DNA from: Intestinimonas butyriciproducens
Lineage (GTDB): Bacteria; Bacillota; Clostridia; Oscillospirales; Oscillospiraceae
Direction: 5' to 3'
Assembly: GCF_004154955.1 (NCBI RefSeq)
Contig: NZ_CP011524.1
Location: forward strand, 1,860,001-1,924,000
Length of the DNA stretch: 64,000 nucleotides
Made by a program: the position numbers and the translations under genes. Below, in pieces: positions 27,739-37,619 of the stretch (position 1 is the stretch's first letter; the number at the start of each line of letters is the position of its first letter). Below the pieces are notes generated by a model. The model made no database searches, was not told the DNA's origin, and worked only from the letters and a program-made list of their open reading frames with translations.

Positions 27739-29070
27739 TTAATAGTTGATGATGTACTTCTCGCGCTCCCAGGAGCTCACACGGGTGCGGTACTCGTCCC
27801 ACTCCTTCATCTTGCCCTCGATATAGTTGGCGGCGACATGCTCGCCCAGCGTATCCAGGATGAGCTGATCCTCTTGCATAGCCTTGATGGCCTCCTCCAG
27901 GGAGCCGGGCAGGCTCTCGATACCGTGGGCCTTGCGGGCGTCCGCATCCATGGCGAAAATATTCTCGGTGATTTCCGCAGGAGGGACCATCCCCTTTTCA
28001 ATGCCGTCCAGGCCGGCGGCCAGGCAGACGGCCAGCTCCAGATAGGGGTTGCAGGCCGGGTCGGGAGAGCGGAGCTCCACACGGGTGGACTGTCCGCGGG
28101 CGGCAGGGATCCGGATCAGGGCGGAGCGGTTGGATGCGGACCAAGCCAGATAGCAGGGGGCCTCATAGCCAGGCACCAGGCGCTTATAGGAGTTCACCAG
28201 CGGGTTGGTGACGGCGGCCATGCCCTTCACATGGGCCAGCAGGCCGGCGATGAAGCTGTACGCCTCCTTGGACAGTCCTTTTTCACCGTTGGCGTCATAA
28301 AACACATTCTTACCATTCTTGAAGAGGGACATATTGGTGTGCATGCCGGAGCCGTTGACACCAAAAATGGGCTTGGGCATAAAGGTGGCATGCAGCCCGT
28401 TCTTCTGGGCCAGCGTCTTGACCGCCAGTTTAAAGGTCATGATGTTGTCGGCAGCCTTCAGGGCGTCGGCATACTTGAAGTCGATCTCATGCTGCCCCTC
28501 GGCCACCTCGTGGTGGCTGGCCTCGATCTCATAGCCCATTTGCTCCAGCGCCAGGCAGATCTCGCGGCGCGTACCCTCGCCGTGGTCCAGAGGGCCCAGG
28601 TCAAAGTAACCGGCCTCATCGTTGGTCTTGGTGGTGGGCTTGCCCTCCTCGTCGGTCTGAAAGAGGAAGAACTCGGCCTCCGGCCCCACGTTGAAGGCGT
28701 CATAGCCCATGCTCTCCGCCTTCTTCAGCACCTTCTTCAAAACGCTGCGGGGATCGCCTACAAAGGGGGTGCCGTCGGGATTATAGACGTCGCAGATAAG
28801 GCGGGCCACCTTGCCGTGCTGAGGCCGCCAGGGGAATACCACAAAGGAATCCAAGTCGGGATAGAGGTACTGGTCGGACTCATCGATCCGCACAAAACCC
28901 TCGATGGAGGAGCCGTCGAACATGATCTGGTTGTTGACCGCCTTCTCAACCTGAGACGCGGTGAGCGCCACGTTCTTGAGCTGACCGAAAATATCGGTGA
29001 ACTGCATGCGGATAAACTCGATGTCCTCTTCTTTGACGATGCGGATAATGTCTTCCTTGGTGTACGCCAT
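27739..29070 (-). CDS. glnA: Glutamine synthetase, type I
   Basis: ATP-dependent synthesis of glutamine from glutamate and ammonium. The 443-aa product is the short GSI-alpha type. The beta-grasp N-terminus ([16 protein letters not shown]) and the catalytic signature [13 protein letters not shown] are present. The start at 29070 is favoured over upstream in-frame codons because AGGAAGGGG lies upstream and the earlier codons fall in the leader hairpin. A consensus promoter lies ~90 bases upstream. The ANTAR gene follows, and gltBD lies downstream in the same block, so the GS-GOGAT genes are close together. Confidence 0.95.
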   Translation of the reverse strand: MAYTKEDIIRIVKEEDIEFIRMQFTDIFGQLKNVALTASQVEKAVNNQIMFDGSSIEGFVRIDESDQYLYPDLDSFVVFPWRPQHGKVARLICDVYNPDGTPFVGDPRSVLKKVLKKAESMGYDAFNVGPEAEFFLFQTDEEGKPTTKTNDEAGYFDLGPLDHGEGTRREICLALEQMGYEIEASHHEVAEGQHEIDFKYADALKAADNIMTFKLAVKTLAQKNGLHATFMPKPIFGVNGSGMHTNMSLFKNGKNVFYDANGEKGLSKEAYSFIAGLLAHVKGMAAVTNPLVNSYKRLVPGYEAPCYLAWSASNRSALIRIPAARGQSTRVELRSPDPACNPYLELAVCLAAGLDGIEKGMVPPAEITENIFAMDADARKAHGIESLPGSLEEAIKAMQEDQLILDTLGEHVAANYIEGKMKEWDEYRTRVSSWEREKYIINY

Positions 29071-29107
29071 GGTAAAAATCCCCTTCCTCATTGAATGATA
29101 TAACAGA

Positions 29108-29142
29108 GAAGGCGCTCCGCCCTTCTCGGGTGGAACGCCTTC
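29108..29142 (-). promoter_or_regulatory. Strong hairpin in the glnA leader
   Basis: A 15-base stem (29108-29122 with 29128-29142; one mismatch and one G.U) with a five-base loop lies in the ~85-base leader between promoter and glnA. There is no T-run after it and the loop does not match ANTAR hexaloops. It may stabilise the mRNA or bind a regulator; the function is unknown. Confidence 0.5.
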
Positions 29143-29161
29143 GTTCTCAACTGATGCTCTG

Positions 29162-29190
29162 AGTATACCGGCTTCGGCGCCCGCTGTCAA
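29162..29190 (-). promoter_or_regulatory. Consensus promoter for glnA
   Basis: On the minus strand TTGACA (29185-29190) and TATACT (29162-29167) are separated by 17 bases. Confidence 0.85.
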
Positions 29191-29302
29191 GCTAAATTTG
29201 GAGGCTTCTCCTCTTTTTGTTGCATATATCAGGGACGAGCTCCGTTTCCCTCCGCTCTTTATGCAATATTTGCAAGAGGCTGCTGCAAATGGTGGAAGCG
29301 CG

Positions 29303-30676
29303 TCACGCCTGCGGCGTCTCCACCGGGTATTTCTCCGTGAAACATCCCTTGCAGAAGCCGCAGGCGGCCTGCGGCGCCAGGTGGTCCAGCGCCTGTGTGC
29401 TGAGAAAGCCCAAACTGTCCGCCCCGGTCATCTGCCGGATCTCCTCCACAGAGTGGTGGCAGGCGATGAGGTTCTCCTTGTCCGGGATGTCGGTGCCGAA
29501 ATAGCAGGGCGAGATAAAGGTGGGTGAGGAGACCCGAAAATGGACCTCCGTGGCCCCCGCGTCCCGCAGGAGGCTGATGATCTGCCTGGAGGTGGTGCCG
29601 CGGACGATGGAATCGTCGATCATCACCACCCGCTTGCCCGCCACCTGGCTTTTGAGGGCGCCCAGTTTGAGCCGGACCGCATTCTCCCGGCTCTTCTGGT
29701 CGGGGGTGATAAAGGTCCGCCCAATGTAGCGGTTCTTGACAAAACCCTCGCCGTAGGGAATACCCGACGCCTCAGCGTATCCCATGGCAGCGTCCAGGCC
29801 GGAGTCCGGCACGCCGATGACCACGTCGGCCTCCGCCGGGTGCTCCCGTGCCAGGATACGCCCGGCCTCCAGCCGGGCCTCATGTACGCTCTGACCGCAG
29901 ATCACTGAATCGGGACGGGCAAAATAGATATATTCAAAAATGCACATATGGGAGGTGGCGCCTTCACAGTTTTCCCGGATGAAGCGCACCTTCCCGTCCT
30001 CCACCACGGCGATCTCGCCAGGCTCGATCTCCCGCTCATAGACCGCGTCCACCGCGTCCAGCGCGCAGGATTCCGAGGCAAAGACGACGGCATCCCCCCG
30101 CCGGCCCATGCACAGCGGCCGAAATCCCCATGGATCCCGGGCGGCCACCAGCTTCCGCGGGGACATCACGATCAGGGAAAACGCTCCCCGCAGGCCCTCC
30201 ATGGCCCGGCATACCGCCTCCTCCACCGAGGGGCAGCGGAGGCGCTCCTGGGCAATGGCATAGGCGATGATCTCCGAATCCGTAGTGGTCTGAAAAATGG
30301 CGCCCTTGTACTCAAACCCGGTGCGCAGCTCCGGCGTATTCACCAGGTTGCCGTTGTGGGCCACGGCCAGGGTCCCTTTGACATATTTGAGGGTCAGGGG
30401 CTGGGCGTTTTCCCGGCGCCCGCCTCCGGTGGTGGCATAGCGCACGTGTCCCACCGCCATGGTGCCGTTCAGCCGCTCCAGCGTCTCGTCGTCAAAGACG
30501 TCGCCCACCAGCCCTAGGTCCTTGTGGTAGGAGAGCTCCCGGTCATTGATCGTGGCAATGCCCGCCGCCTCCTGGCCCCGGTGCTGGAGCGCGTAAAGGC
30601 CGTAATAAGCGGTGCGTGCGCAGCCGCCGTTGGGGTCGTAGATGCCAAAGACTCCGCATTCCTCATGGATGGACAT
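29303..30676 (-). CDS. purF: Amidophosphoribosyltransferase
   Basis: First committed step of purine synthesis: PRPP plus glutamine to phosphoribosylamine. The 457-aa product starts [13 protein letters not shown]; the Cys at residue 7 would become the N-terminal nucleophile after propeptide removal, as in other PurF enzymes. The PRPP-binding segment [13 protein letters not shown] is in the C-terminal half, and C-terminal cysteines resemble those of Fe-S-containing Bacillus-type PurF. ATG 30676 is chosen for GGAGGCGG just upstream. It is transcribed alone from its own promoter rather than within a pur operon. Confidence 0.95.
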   Translation of the reverse strand: MSIHEECGVFGIYDPNGGCARTAYYGLYALQHRGQEAAGIATINDRELSYHKDLGLVGDVFDDETLERLNGTMAVGHVRYATTGGGRRENAQPLTLKYVKGTLAVAHNGNLVNTPELRTGFEYKGAIFQTTTDSEIIAYAIAQERLRCPSVEEAVCRAMEGLRGAFSLIVMSPRKLVAARDPWGFRPLCMGRRGDAVVFASESCALDAVDAVYEREIEPGEIAVVEDGKVRFIRENCEGATSHMCIFEYIYFARPDSVICGQSVHEARLEAGRILAREHPAEADVVIGVPDSGLDAAMGYAEASGIPYGEGFVKNRYIGRTFITPDQKSRENAVRLKLGALKSQVAGKRVVMIDDSIVRGTTSRQIISLLRDAGATEVHFRVSSPTFISPCYFGTDIPDKENLIACHHSVEEIRQMTGADSLGFLSTQALDHLAPQAACGFCKGCFTEKYPVETPQA

Positions 30677-30709
30677 AAGCCGCCTCCGAATCAATCACGA
30701 TTTGAACTA

Positions 30710-30738
30710 ATCCTAACATATCATTTTTCCGATTGCAA
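30710..30738 (-). promoter_or_regulatory. Promoter for purF
   Basis: On the minus strand TTGCAA (30733-30738) and TAGGAT (30710-30715) have 17-base spacing, 34 bases before the start. No purine riboswitch was seen. Confidence 0.6.
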
Positions 30739-30839
30739 TTGACATTTAAACCTGATTCTCGGCCATTTCCGCCCCTGAAAACAGTCTTTGCCACAATGGA
30801 CGCGCAGCGGGGCCTCACTTGCCGCCTGTCGTCCGGCCG

Positions 30840-32753
30840 CTACCTTCTCCTTCCGCGATAGTTCCGGTATCCGCCGCTCCGCGGTCTCCGCCCCAGGAGC
30901 CTTCTCAGCGCCAAGATCACGATCAGGACCGCTGCCAGCGCCAGAAGCAGCGCAAAAATGGTCGTCCCGCCGGGGTTTTTCAGCAGCGCAATGGGGTTCC
31001 AGGAGGCGTTTACCACCTTGCGCCCCTCTGGCGCCGCGTACCGGGCGTCCACCATCCCCATGGACTGGAGATAGGACGCCAGGGCATACCACTCCTTCAC
31101 CTCGGTGCCGTCGGCATTGTGGAGGATCCGCGCCTCGAAGTCCGTCACCGGGACTCCCTGCTCATCCTTGGGCGTGATGGTGAGGAGCCCGAAGCTCTTG
31201 TCGTTCACCGCCCCCAGCATCTGACCCGAATAGAGTCCGGTGACCACCCGATAGAGCCTGTCGTCCTCCAGCGGGACCGTGCGTCCATCCTCCAGCACCT
31301 GGGCACAGTCCGTCACCTTGTCAAACAGCATCCGGTGGGGGTTGAAGGTCCAGGTCATCCCCGCGCCGTAAAGCTGCGCGGCGGACATCAGCGGCGTCAC
31401 CGAGGCGTCCACCTCAAAGGTGTCCCGCAACTCCCGCCCGGTGATATAGACCGAGATCAGAGGATATCCCGGCGTTCCGTCTCCCCCGGACCCCAGCGAG
31501 GAGACCTGGAAGGCATCGGACACCGTAATCTCTCCAGCGGCAAAAGAACCCCGGACCACGCCGGCGGCCACCACCGCGAAGTCCACAGGCACATAATCCG
31601 CGCCTTCCGCGGCCTTGACCGCATGGATGTAGGCGTCCGCGATCAGATTCCCCAGGGCGTCCTCTCCCTGCGTCTGGCCGAACTGACGGATGGGGGTAAA
31701 ATCAAAGGGGGTCCTTGCCAGCACTTCCTCAAACCCCAGGCCGTAGTCGGCCAGATAGGTCTCCTCCACCCGCTTTTGAAAGGTCCCGGCCAGCGCGGCC
31801 ATGGCCGGGTCGTCCGGGACCGTCTCATCTACGGGGATCAGGCGATAATCCTCTACCGTCACCGCCTCTCCCTCTCCGCCCCGGCGGATGGTAAGCGCCC
31901 CGAGGTTCTGGGCATACTCGCCGCAGGAGACGATCTGTGCGCCACCTGTCTGAATGGGCGTCTGTGTTGTGGAGTGGGTGTGCCCGGAGATGATGACGTC
32001 GATGCCGGGGACCGCCTTTGCCAGCGCGTAGTCCTCTCCCTTTCCTTTCTCGTCGGTGCCGCTGTGGGAAAGGCAGATCACAAAATCGGCATCCGCCTCC
32101 GCTTGGATCTCCGCCACCACCCGTTTGGCGGCCTCGGCGATGGGCTCGAACTCCATGCCCGACATAGGCGCACACTCGTCGGCATCCACACCCAGGACTC
32201 CAAAGACGGCGACCCGCAGACCGCCCCGCTCCACAACCGTATAATCCGAGATCCCATATCGCTCCCATGCCTGCCAGGTGCCGGCGTCGCTCTCCGGCGG
32301 CTTATAGTTGGCCTGCACGATGGCGGGGCAGATATCCCCGCTGTCCGCAGCCGCGCGCAGCATATCGGCAAGGCCCTGCGCCCGGTAGTCAAACTCATGG
32401 TTTCCCAGCGTCGTCACGTCATACCCCATGGCGCCCAGCACCCGCAATTCCGGGGCATCCGTGGCGTATATGGTCTGGAACAGGGAGCCCATGGAGAAGT
32501 CCCCGGCGTCCAGCGTGACCACCGGCGTCTGCGCCGCAGCCCGTTCGGCCTTCAAAAGCGCGGCCAGGCGGGTATAGCCCCCGTACTCCCCGCCCCCTTC
32601 GGCGGGCATGGGCAAAAAGTGATCGTGCGTGTCGTGGGTGAACAGGATGGTCAGGCGCTTTTCCGTCTCGGCGGCGGATGCTTGGCTGAACAAGAATCCC
32701 AGAAGTATGAGCATGCTCAGCGCAAAAGCCAAGGGGCGGCGAAGAAACCGCAT
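30840..32753 (-). CDS. Surface 5'-nucleotidase / cyclic-nucleotide phosphodiesterase family protein
   Basis: A 637-aa exported metallophosphatase of the UshA/YfkN family, which removes phosphate from extracellular nucleotides or related esters. A signal peptide is at residues 1-~27. The metallophosphoesterase domain has FTHDTHDHF (near 38), LDAGDF and GNHEFDY, which are the two-metal ligands. The 5'-nucleotidase C-terminal domain occupies ~330-560. A single membrane segment near the C-terminus and an Arg-rich cytoplasmic tail anchor it. GAGAGGAGAATGG precedes the ATG. Substrate is not predictable. Confidence 0.9.
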   Translation of the reverse strand: MRFLRRPLAFALSMLILLGFLFSQASAAETEKRLTILFTHDTHDHFLPMPAEGGGEYGGYTRLAALLKAERAAAQTPVVTLDAGDFSMGSLFQTIYATDAPELRVLGAMGYDVTTLGNHEFDYRAQGLADMLRAAADSGDICPAIVQANYKPPESDAGTWQAWERYGISDYTVVERGGLRVAVFGVLGVDADECAPMSGMEFEPIAEAAKRVVAEIQAEADADFVICLSHSGTDEKGKGEDYALAKAVPGIDVIISGHTHSTTQTPIQTGGAQIVSCGEYAQNLGALTIRRGGEGEAVTVEDYRLIPVDETVPDDPAMAALAGTFQKRVEETYLADYGLGFEEVLARTPFDFTPIRQFGQTQGEDALGNLIADAYIHAVKAAEGADYVPVDFAVVAAGVVRGSFAAGEITVSDAFQVSSLGSGGDGTPGYPLISVYITGRELRDTFEVDASVTPLMSAAQLYGAGMTWTFNPHRMLFDKVTDCAQVLEDGRTVPLEDDRLYRVVTGLYSGQMLGAVNDKSFGLLTITPKDEQGVPVTDFEARILHNADGTEVKEWYALASYLQSMGMVDARYAAPEGRKVVNASWNPIALLKNPGGTTIFALLLALAAVLIVILALRRLLGRRPRSGGYRNYRGRRR

Positions 32754-32794
32754 GGTCCATTCTCCTCTCGGCAGTATTTTTGTTTGATGGTACC

Positions 32795-32823
32795 ATTATA
32801 TCAGCTTTTCCCCTGCTTTAAAA
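32795..32823 (-). promoter_or_regulatory. Possible promoter for the 5'-nucleotidase gene
   Basis: A consensus TATAAT (32795-32800 on the minus strand) is paired at 17 bases with a weak TTTTAA -35 (32818-32823), 42 bases before the start codon. Confidence 0.4.
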
Positions 32824-32933
32824 GTCTGTTCGGGGGGCATGCCCGGCAGTGGAGCCGATGGCATATCCAGAGCTGTTCTTCCGCCGGATGGCGCTGCTCC
32901 AGAACTTATGTACTTAATGCACCGGGTGGAAAA

Positions 32934-32988
32934 CGCCCTGCCGGCTCCCCTGGCGTTTCTGGGAAACACCAGGGGAGCCGGCAGGGCG
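32934..32988 (-). terminator. Very strong terminator after gatB
   Basis: A 26-base stem with one mismatch (32934-32959 with 32963-32988), followed by TTTT on the minus strand, lies about 50 bases after the gatB stop. No other feature was seen in 32830-33040. Confidence 0.88.
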
Positions 32989-33040
32989 CTACTTGTGGAG
33001 AGCGGCGTGCACCTGTTCCGTCCCACCCCTCTCTTTCCGT

Positions 33041-34468
33041 CTATTTCACCTGTTCCAGCCTTTCCCGGATGATCTGGTTGACCACCTGGGGAGATGCCTG
33101 CCCCCTGAGCTCCCGCATGACCTGCCCCACCAGGAAGCCGAAGGCCTTCTCCTTCCCCGCCCGGTAGTCCTCGATGGACTTGGGGTTTGCGGAGAACACC
33201 TTCTCCACCGCGGCAGCCACCAGCCCCGAGTCGGAGACCTGTTCCAGGCCATGTTCTTTTACATAGGCGTCCGCATCGCCGTCCGAAGCGAACACCGCGT
33301 CGAAGACCTTGACGGCCGTATTGCGGTTGAGCCTACCGGTCTGGACCAGCGCAATGAGGCGGGCCAGCGTCCGGGGGGTAAAGGCCATGTCCTTTGCCTC
33401 CATCCCGCCGGCGGAGAGCTGCCGGAGCACCTCCCCCATGATCCAGTTGGCGGCCTGCTTGGGCGGCGCACCCAACGCTACCGTCTCCTCAAAAAAGTCC
33501 GCCAGGGCCTTCTGCCCTGTGATCATCTCGGTATCATAGGCCGGCAGGCTCCACTCCCTTTGATACCGCGCCATCTTTTCTTCCGCCAGTTCCGGAAGCT
33601 CTGCCTTCAGGCGCTCCAGATAGTCCTCGGTGACCTCCATGGGCGGAATGTCCGGCTCAGGGAAATATCGGTAGTCCTGGGCGTTCTCCTTGGAGCGCAT
33701 GGCAAAAGTGGCATCCTTGTTCTCATCCCACCGGCGGGTCTCCTGGATGATGCGTTTTCCCTCTTCCATACACTCGATCTGCCGCCGGGCCTCATATGCG
33801 ATGGCCCGGGCAATGGCCTTAAAGGAGTTGAGGTTCTTCATCTCCGTGCGGGTGCCCAGCTCCTGTGAGCCCGCGGGGCGGACGGAGAGGTTTACATCGC
33901 AGCGGAGAGAGCCCTCCTGCATCTTGCAGTCGGAAACCCCCAGATACTGGAGGGTGGAGCGCAGCTTTTCCAGATAGGCGATGACCTCCTCCCCAGAGCG
34001 GAAGTCGGGCTCGGTGACGATCTCAATGAGGGGGACGCCGCAGCGGTTGTAGTCTGCCCGTGTCTGGTCGATCCAGGGGTCGTGGACCAGCTTGCCCGCG
34101 TCCTCCTCCATGTGCAGCTCATGGATGCGGATGGTCTTGCCCGTCTTGATGGGCACCGCGCCGTTCCGCGCAATGGGCAGGTAGAGCTGGGAGACCTGAT
34201 ATGCCTTCGGAAGGTCGGGATAGAAATAGTTTTTCCGGTCAAATTTGCTGTAGCGGGTGATCTCACAGTGCAGGGCCAGCCCGGCCTTCACCGCAAACTC
34301 CAGCACCTTTTCGTTCATGACGGGCAGCGCGCCGGGCATGCCTGTGCACACCGGGCAGCAGTGGGTGTTGGGCGCGCCGCCGAATTCCGTTGTGCAGGCG
34401 CAGAATATTTTCGTCCTGGTGGCCAGCTCCACATGGGTCTCCAGGCCGATGACCGTTTCCCATGTCAT
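33041..34468 (-). CDS. gatB: Asp-tRNA(Asn)/Glu-tRNA(Gln) amidotransferase subunit B
   Basis: The kinase/transferase subunit of GatCAB: it activates Asp or Glu mischarged on tRNA so that ammonia from GatA can amidate it. The 475-aa product has the start VIGLETHVEL, the Zn-type cysteine region (FCACTTEFGGAPNTHCCPVC) and the YqeY-like tRNA-binding C-terminus. Its ATG overlaps the gatA stop by four bases. It is the last gene of the aspS-gatC-gatA-gatB operon. Confidence 0.95.
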   Translation of the reverse strand: MTWETVIGLETHVELATRTKIFCACTTEFGGAPNTHCCPVCTGMPGALPVMNEKVLEFAVKAGLALHCEITRYSKFDRKNYFYPDLPKAYQVSQLYLPIARNGAVPIKTGKTIRIHELHMEEDAGKLVHDPWIDQTRADYNRCGVPLIEIVTEPDFRSGEEVIAYLEKLRSTLQYLGVSDCKMQEGSLRCDVNLSVRPAGSQELGTRTEMKNLNSFKAIARAIAYEARRQIECMEEGKRIIQETRRWDENKDATFAMRSKENAQDYRYFPEPDIPPMEVTEDYLERLKAELPELAEEKMARYQREWSLPAYDTEMITGQKALADFFEETVALGAPPKQAANWIMGEVLRQLSAGGMEAKDMAFTPRTLARLIALVQTGRLNRNTAVKVFDAVFASDGDADAYVKEHGLEQVSDSGLVAAAVEKVFSANPKSIEDYRAGKEKAFGFLVGQVMRELRGQASPQVVNQIIRERLEQVK

Positions 34469-35937
34469 TGCGCGTCCCCTCCCTTGGGCATTTTGGTGTG
34501 ATAGTCGGTGTCCAGTTGGAACGCGTGGGCGGCCCCCAACACCTTGGCCTCCCCCAGCGCGGGCCCAATGAGCTGGGCGCCAATGGGCATCCCGCCGCCG
34601 TCGAAGCCGCAGGGCATGCTCAGCCCCGGCAGCCCCGCCAGATTGAGCGGCACGGTATAGATATCCGAGAGATACATCTTCAGCGGATCGTCGAGGCTTT
34701 CCCCCAGCCTGGGGGCGGTGGACGGGGCCACGGGGGTGAGCAGCAGGTCATATTTCTCGAACGCCTCGTCATAGGCCCGTTTTATGACCGCCTTTACCTG
34801 GAGGGCCTTTTTATAATAGGCGTCGTAGTAGCCTGCGGAGAGCACAAAGGCGCCCAGCAGGATGCGGCGTTTGACCTCCGAGCCGAAGCCCTCGGTCCGG
34901 GTCTTGCTGTAGAGATCCGTCAAGTCCTCATATCCCTCCGCCCGCCAGCCGTATTTCACCCCGTCGAACCGTGAGAGGTTGGAACTCGCCTCCGCGGCGG
35001 CGATCATATAGTAGGCCGGCACCACATACCGCATGATCGGCAGGGCGAACTCCTCCACCTGGGCCCCCCTGGCCCGCAGCACATCCGCAGCCGCGAGGAC
35101 ACAGGCGCGGACTTCTGGCTCCAGACCCTCTCCGAAACAGTCGGCGGGGAGGCCGATCTTCATGCCCCGCACATCGCCGGTAAGCCCTGCAAGCAAGCCG
35201 CCGCTTTCCACCTCCAGACTGGTGCCGTCCCGGCGGTCCCTCCCCATGATGAGGTCCAGCACCGCCGCGCAGTCGGCGGCGGTGCGGGCGATGGGCCCCA
35301 TCTGGTCCAGGGAGGAGGCATAGGCGACAAGCCCATACCGGCTCACCGTACCGTAAGTGGGCTTCATGCCGGTGACGCCGCAATAGGCGGCCGGCTGACG
35401 GATGGAGCCGCCGGTGTCGGAGCCGACGGCATACCAACACTCCCCCGCAGCAACGGCGGCCGCCGCCCCGCCGGAGGACCCTCCGGGCACCCGCGTGAGG
35501 CCCCAGGGGTTCCTCACAGGTCCGTAAAAAGAGGTCTCGGAGGTGGAGCCCATGGCGAACTCATCCATGTTCAGCTTCCCCAGCAGCACGCCTCCCGCCG
35601 CGCGGAGCCGCTGGACCAGGGTGGCGTCGTAGGGAGGGGCAAAGTCTCCCAGAATTTTAGAGGCGCAGGAGGTCTTGATGCCTTTGGTGCAGATGTTGTC
35701 TTTGAGCCCCATCGGCACTCCGGCCAGCGGGCTCAGCCGCGCTCCGGCGCGCAGTTGTTTCTCCGTCTCCAGGGCCTCGGACAGCGCGGCGTCGCCCAGC
35801 ACAGTGATAAAGGCGTTGTTTCTGCCCTGTTCCTGCCGGACGCGGTCCAGGGCGGCCTGCGCGGCCTCCACCGGCGAGACCTCTCCAGCCCGAATCTTTT
35901 CGCCCAGCTGGAGGGCGGTAAGTGCGTGCAGTTCCAT
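34465..35937 (-). CDS. gatA: Asp-tRNA(Asn)/Glu-tRNA(Gln) amidotransferase subunit A
   Basis: The glutaminase/amidase subunit (490 aa). The amidase signature Ser-cis-Ser-Lys triad is visible: Lys in GLKDNICTKG, and Ser-rich GGSSGGAAAAVAAG followed by GSDTGGSIRQPA. GAGGAGGACGG precedes the ATG. It releases ammonia from glutamine for GatB. gatC is 12 bases upstream and gatB overlaps its end. Confidence 0.96.
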   Translation of the reverse strand: MELHALTALQLGEKIRAGEVSPVEAAQAALDRVRQEQGRNNAFITVLGDAALSEALETEKQLRAGARLSPLAGVPMGLKDNICTKGIKTSCASKILGDFAPPYDATLVQRLRAAGGVLLGKLNMDEFAMGSTSETSFYGPVRNPWGLTRVPGGSSGGAAAAVAAGECWYAVGSDTGGSIRQPAAYCGVTGMKPTYGTVSRYGLVAYASSLDQMGPIARTAADCAAVLDLIMGRDRRDGTSLEVESGGLLAGLTGDVRGMKIGLPADCFGEGLEPEVRACVLAAADVLRARGAQVEEFALPIMRYVVPAYYMIAAAEASSNLSRFDGVKYGWRAEGYEDLTDLYSKTRTEGFGSEVKRRILLGAFVLSAGYYDAYYKKALQVKAVIKRAYDEAFEKYDLLLTPVAPSTAPRLGESLDDPLKMYLSDIYTVPLNLAGLPGLSMPCGFDGGGMPIGAQLIGPALGEAKVLGAAHAFQLDTDYHTKMPKGGDAQ

Positions 35938-35949
35938 GTTCCGTCCTCC

Positions 35950-36237
35950 TCACTCCACAGTCTTGGGTACCAAAAAAGCCTCTTCATCCGGTATCGGCGC
36001 GTTTCTGAGCAGATCCCTCCGGTCCGCCGAGGGCTCCACCACGTCGGCCCGGAACACGTTCTTTACCGGGAACACATGGCTCATGGGCTCCACCGCGGCG
36101 GTGTCCAAAGTATTGAGCACCTCCACATATTCCAGGATCCGTTCCAGCTCTCCGGCCATACGGACCTTCTCCTCCTCCGGGAGCTTGAGCCGGGACAGCG
36201 CCGAGATCGTATCCACCATCTCTTCGGTAATCTTCAT
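35950..36237 (-). CDS. gatC: Asp-tRNA(Asn)/Glu-tRNA(Gln) amidotransferase subunit C
   Basis: The small 95-aa subunit that wraps and stabilises GatA with GatB. It shows the family pattern: an N-terminal helical half (ISALSRLKLPEEE), then DTAAVEPMSHV and RADVVEPSADR. GAAGGAGGAAGACG precedes the ATG. It lies between aspS and gatA. Confidence 0.94.
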   Translation of the reverse strand: MKITEEMVDTISALSRLKLPEEEKVRMAGELERILEYVEVLNTLDTAAVEPMSHVFPVKNVFRADVVEPSADRRDLLRNAPIPDEEAFLVPKTVE

Positions 36238-36253
36238 CGTCTTCCTCCTTCTA

Positions 36254-37579
36254 TCACGGTTCCAGCCGGCTCAGATCTCTGGGAAACAGGCAGGCATACC
36301 GCACATTGTCCAGGCCGCATAGCTGCATGGTCAGCCGCTCCAGTCCGATGCCCAGGCCGCCGTGGGGGGGCAGGCCATGTCTATGGGCCATGAGATAGCT
36401 CTCAAAATCCGCCGGGTCCATGCCCCGTGCCTCCATCTTCGCCACCTGCGCCCTGTAGTCGTGGATGCGCTGTCCCCCCGTGGTGACCTCCAGTCCCCGG
36501 AAGAGGAGGTCGAAGGAGAGGGTGTATTGGGGGTCTTCAGGGTCATCCATGGCATAGAAGGGGCGCTTTTTGCTGGGATAGTGGGTGACAAAAACGAAGT
36601 CGCTTTCCCACACCTCCCTGGCGTATCGTCCAATGGCGTGTTCCTCCTCCGGCTCCAGATCGTAAGGGTCCCGGATCGAATACCCGTATCTCTCTGCGGC
36701 CAGGCGCTTGGCCTCGTCGAAGCGGATGCAGGGGACCGCGCTCACATCCGGTATCCGGATGCCCAGCCGCTCCACATCCTGTGCGTATTCCTCTCTCAGC
36801 AGGGCCATGGCGTGCTGGAGGAATCCCGTCTCCATGGCCATTACGTCCTCGAAGGAGTTGATAAAGCCCATCTCAAAGTCCATGGAGGTATATTCGTTGA
36901 GATGCCGCGCGGTGGAGTGCTTCTCCGCCCGAAAGACGGGGGCGAGTTCAAAGACGCGCTCATAAACGCCCACCATGGTCTGCTTGTAAAACTGGGGAGA
37001 CTGGGCCAGAAAGGCTTTCCGCCCAAAATAGTCCAGCCGGAAGATGTTGGAGCCGCCCTCCGCTCCGGCGTGTACGATCTTGGGGGTGTGGATCTCGGTA
37101 AACCCCTGGTCCCGGAGATAATCCCGGAAGGCGCGCCCCAGACATTCCTGGACCCTAAACACACTGCGCTCCCGCAGATGCCGCAGCACCACGGGCCGAA
37201 GTCCCAGCTCGGTATCCAAGTTTACGTTCAGCTTGGCCTTGGGGATGGGCACCGGCATGACTGCCGCAGGCCGGGACAGCACCTCTATCCCCTCTGCCAC
37301 CAGCTCCACCCCGCCCGGGGCCCGGAGCTCCTCCCGAAGCCGCCCAGTCACAACCACAGCAGACTCTTCCGGGACCTTCGACACGTCCACCCGCTCCCCA
37401 CAGGTACACTGCAAAAGCCCGTCCCGCTTGCGCAGTTTCAAAAAGGTGAGGCCGCCTCCCACCGGCCGCTTGGCGTGTACCATGCCGGAGACCTGAACGG
37501 TCTCATTCCGGTGGGCACCTCCTATGATGTCTTTGAGTTCCAGCCGCTCCGTCTTTTTCATGCCTTTCAGGAATTCCAC
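36254..37579 (-). CDS. aspS: Aspartate-tRNA synthetase, short archaeal-type, likely non-discriminating
   Basis: Charges tRNA with aspartate. At 441 aa it lacks the bacterial GAD insertion (bacterial AspRS is ~590 aa) and resembles the archaeal-type AspRS that also charges tRNA(Asn). Class II motifs are visible: motif 2 around FRAEKHSTARHLNEYTSMD and motif 3 GGLGIGLERLTM. The position directly upstream of gatCAB, under a T-box with an apparent Asn codon, supports Asp-tRNA(Asn) production for GatCAB. The start used is GTG 37579, with AAAGGA upstream; ATG 37561 is an alternative. Confidence 0.93.
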   Translation of the reverse strand: MEFLKGMKKTERLELKDIIGGAHRNETVQVSGMVHAKRPVGGGLTFLKLRKRDGLLQCTCGERVDVSKVPEESAVVVTGRLREELRAPGGVELVAEGIEVLSRPAAVMPVPIPKAKLNVNLDTELGLRPVVLRHLRERSVFRVQECLGRAFRDYLRDQGFTEIHTPKIVHAGAEGGSNIFRLDYFGRKAFLAQSPQFYKQTMVGVYERVFELAPVFRAEKHSTARHLNEYTSMDFEMGFINSFEDVMAMETGFLQHAMALLREEYAQDVERLGIRIPDVSAVPCIRFDEAKRLAAERYGYSIRDPYDLEPEEEHAIGRYAREVWESDFVFVTHYPSKKRPFYAMDDPEDPQYTLSFDLLFRGLEVTTGGQRIHDYRAQVAKMEARGMDPADFESYLMAHRHGLPPHGGLGIGLERLTMQLCGLDNVRYACLFPRDLSRLEP

Positions 37580-37619
37580 AACCGTTCACGTCCTTTCTGA
37601 ATCATTTGAGTATAAAAAA

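Noticed and set aside
29108-29142. glnA leader hairpin as an ANTAR target
   Set aside because: The loop is five bases without the A1/G4 pattern, there is no paired second hairpin and no terminator follows.
32934-32988. 26-bp inverted repeat as an insertion-sequence end
   Set aside because: It is a single hairpin directly after an operon with a T-run, so a terminator explains it. No transposase is nearby.
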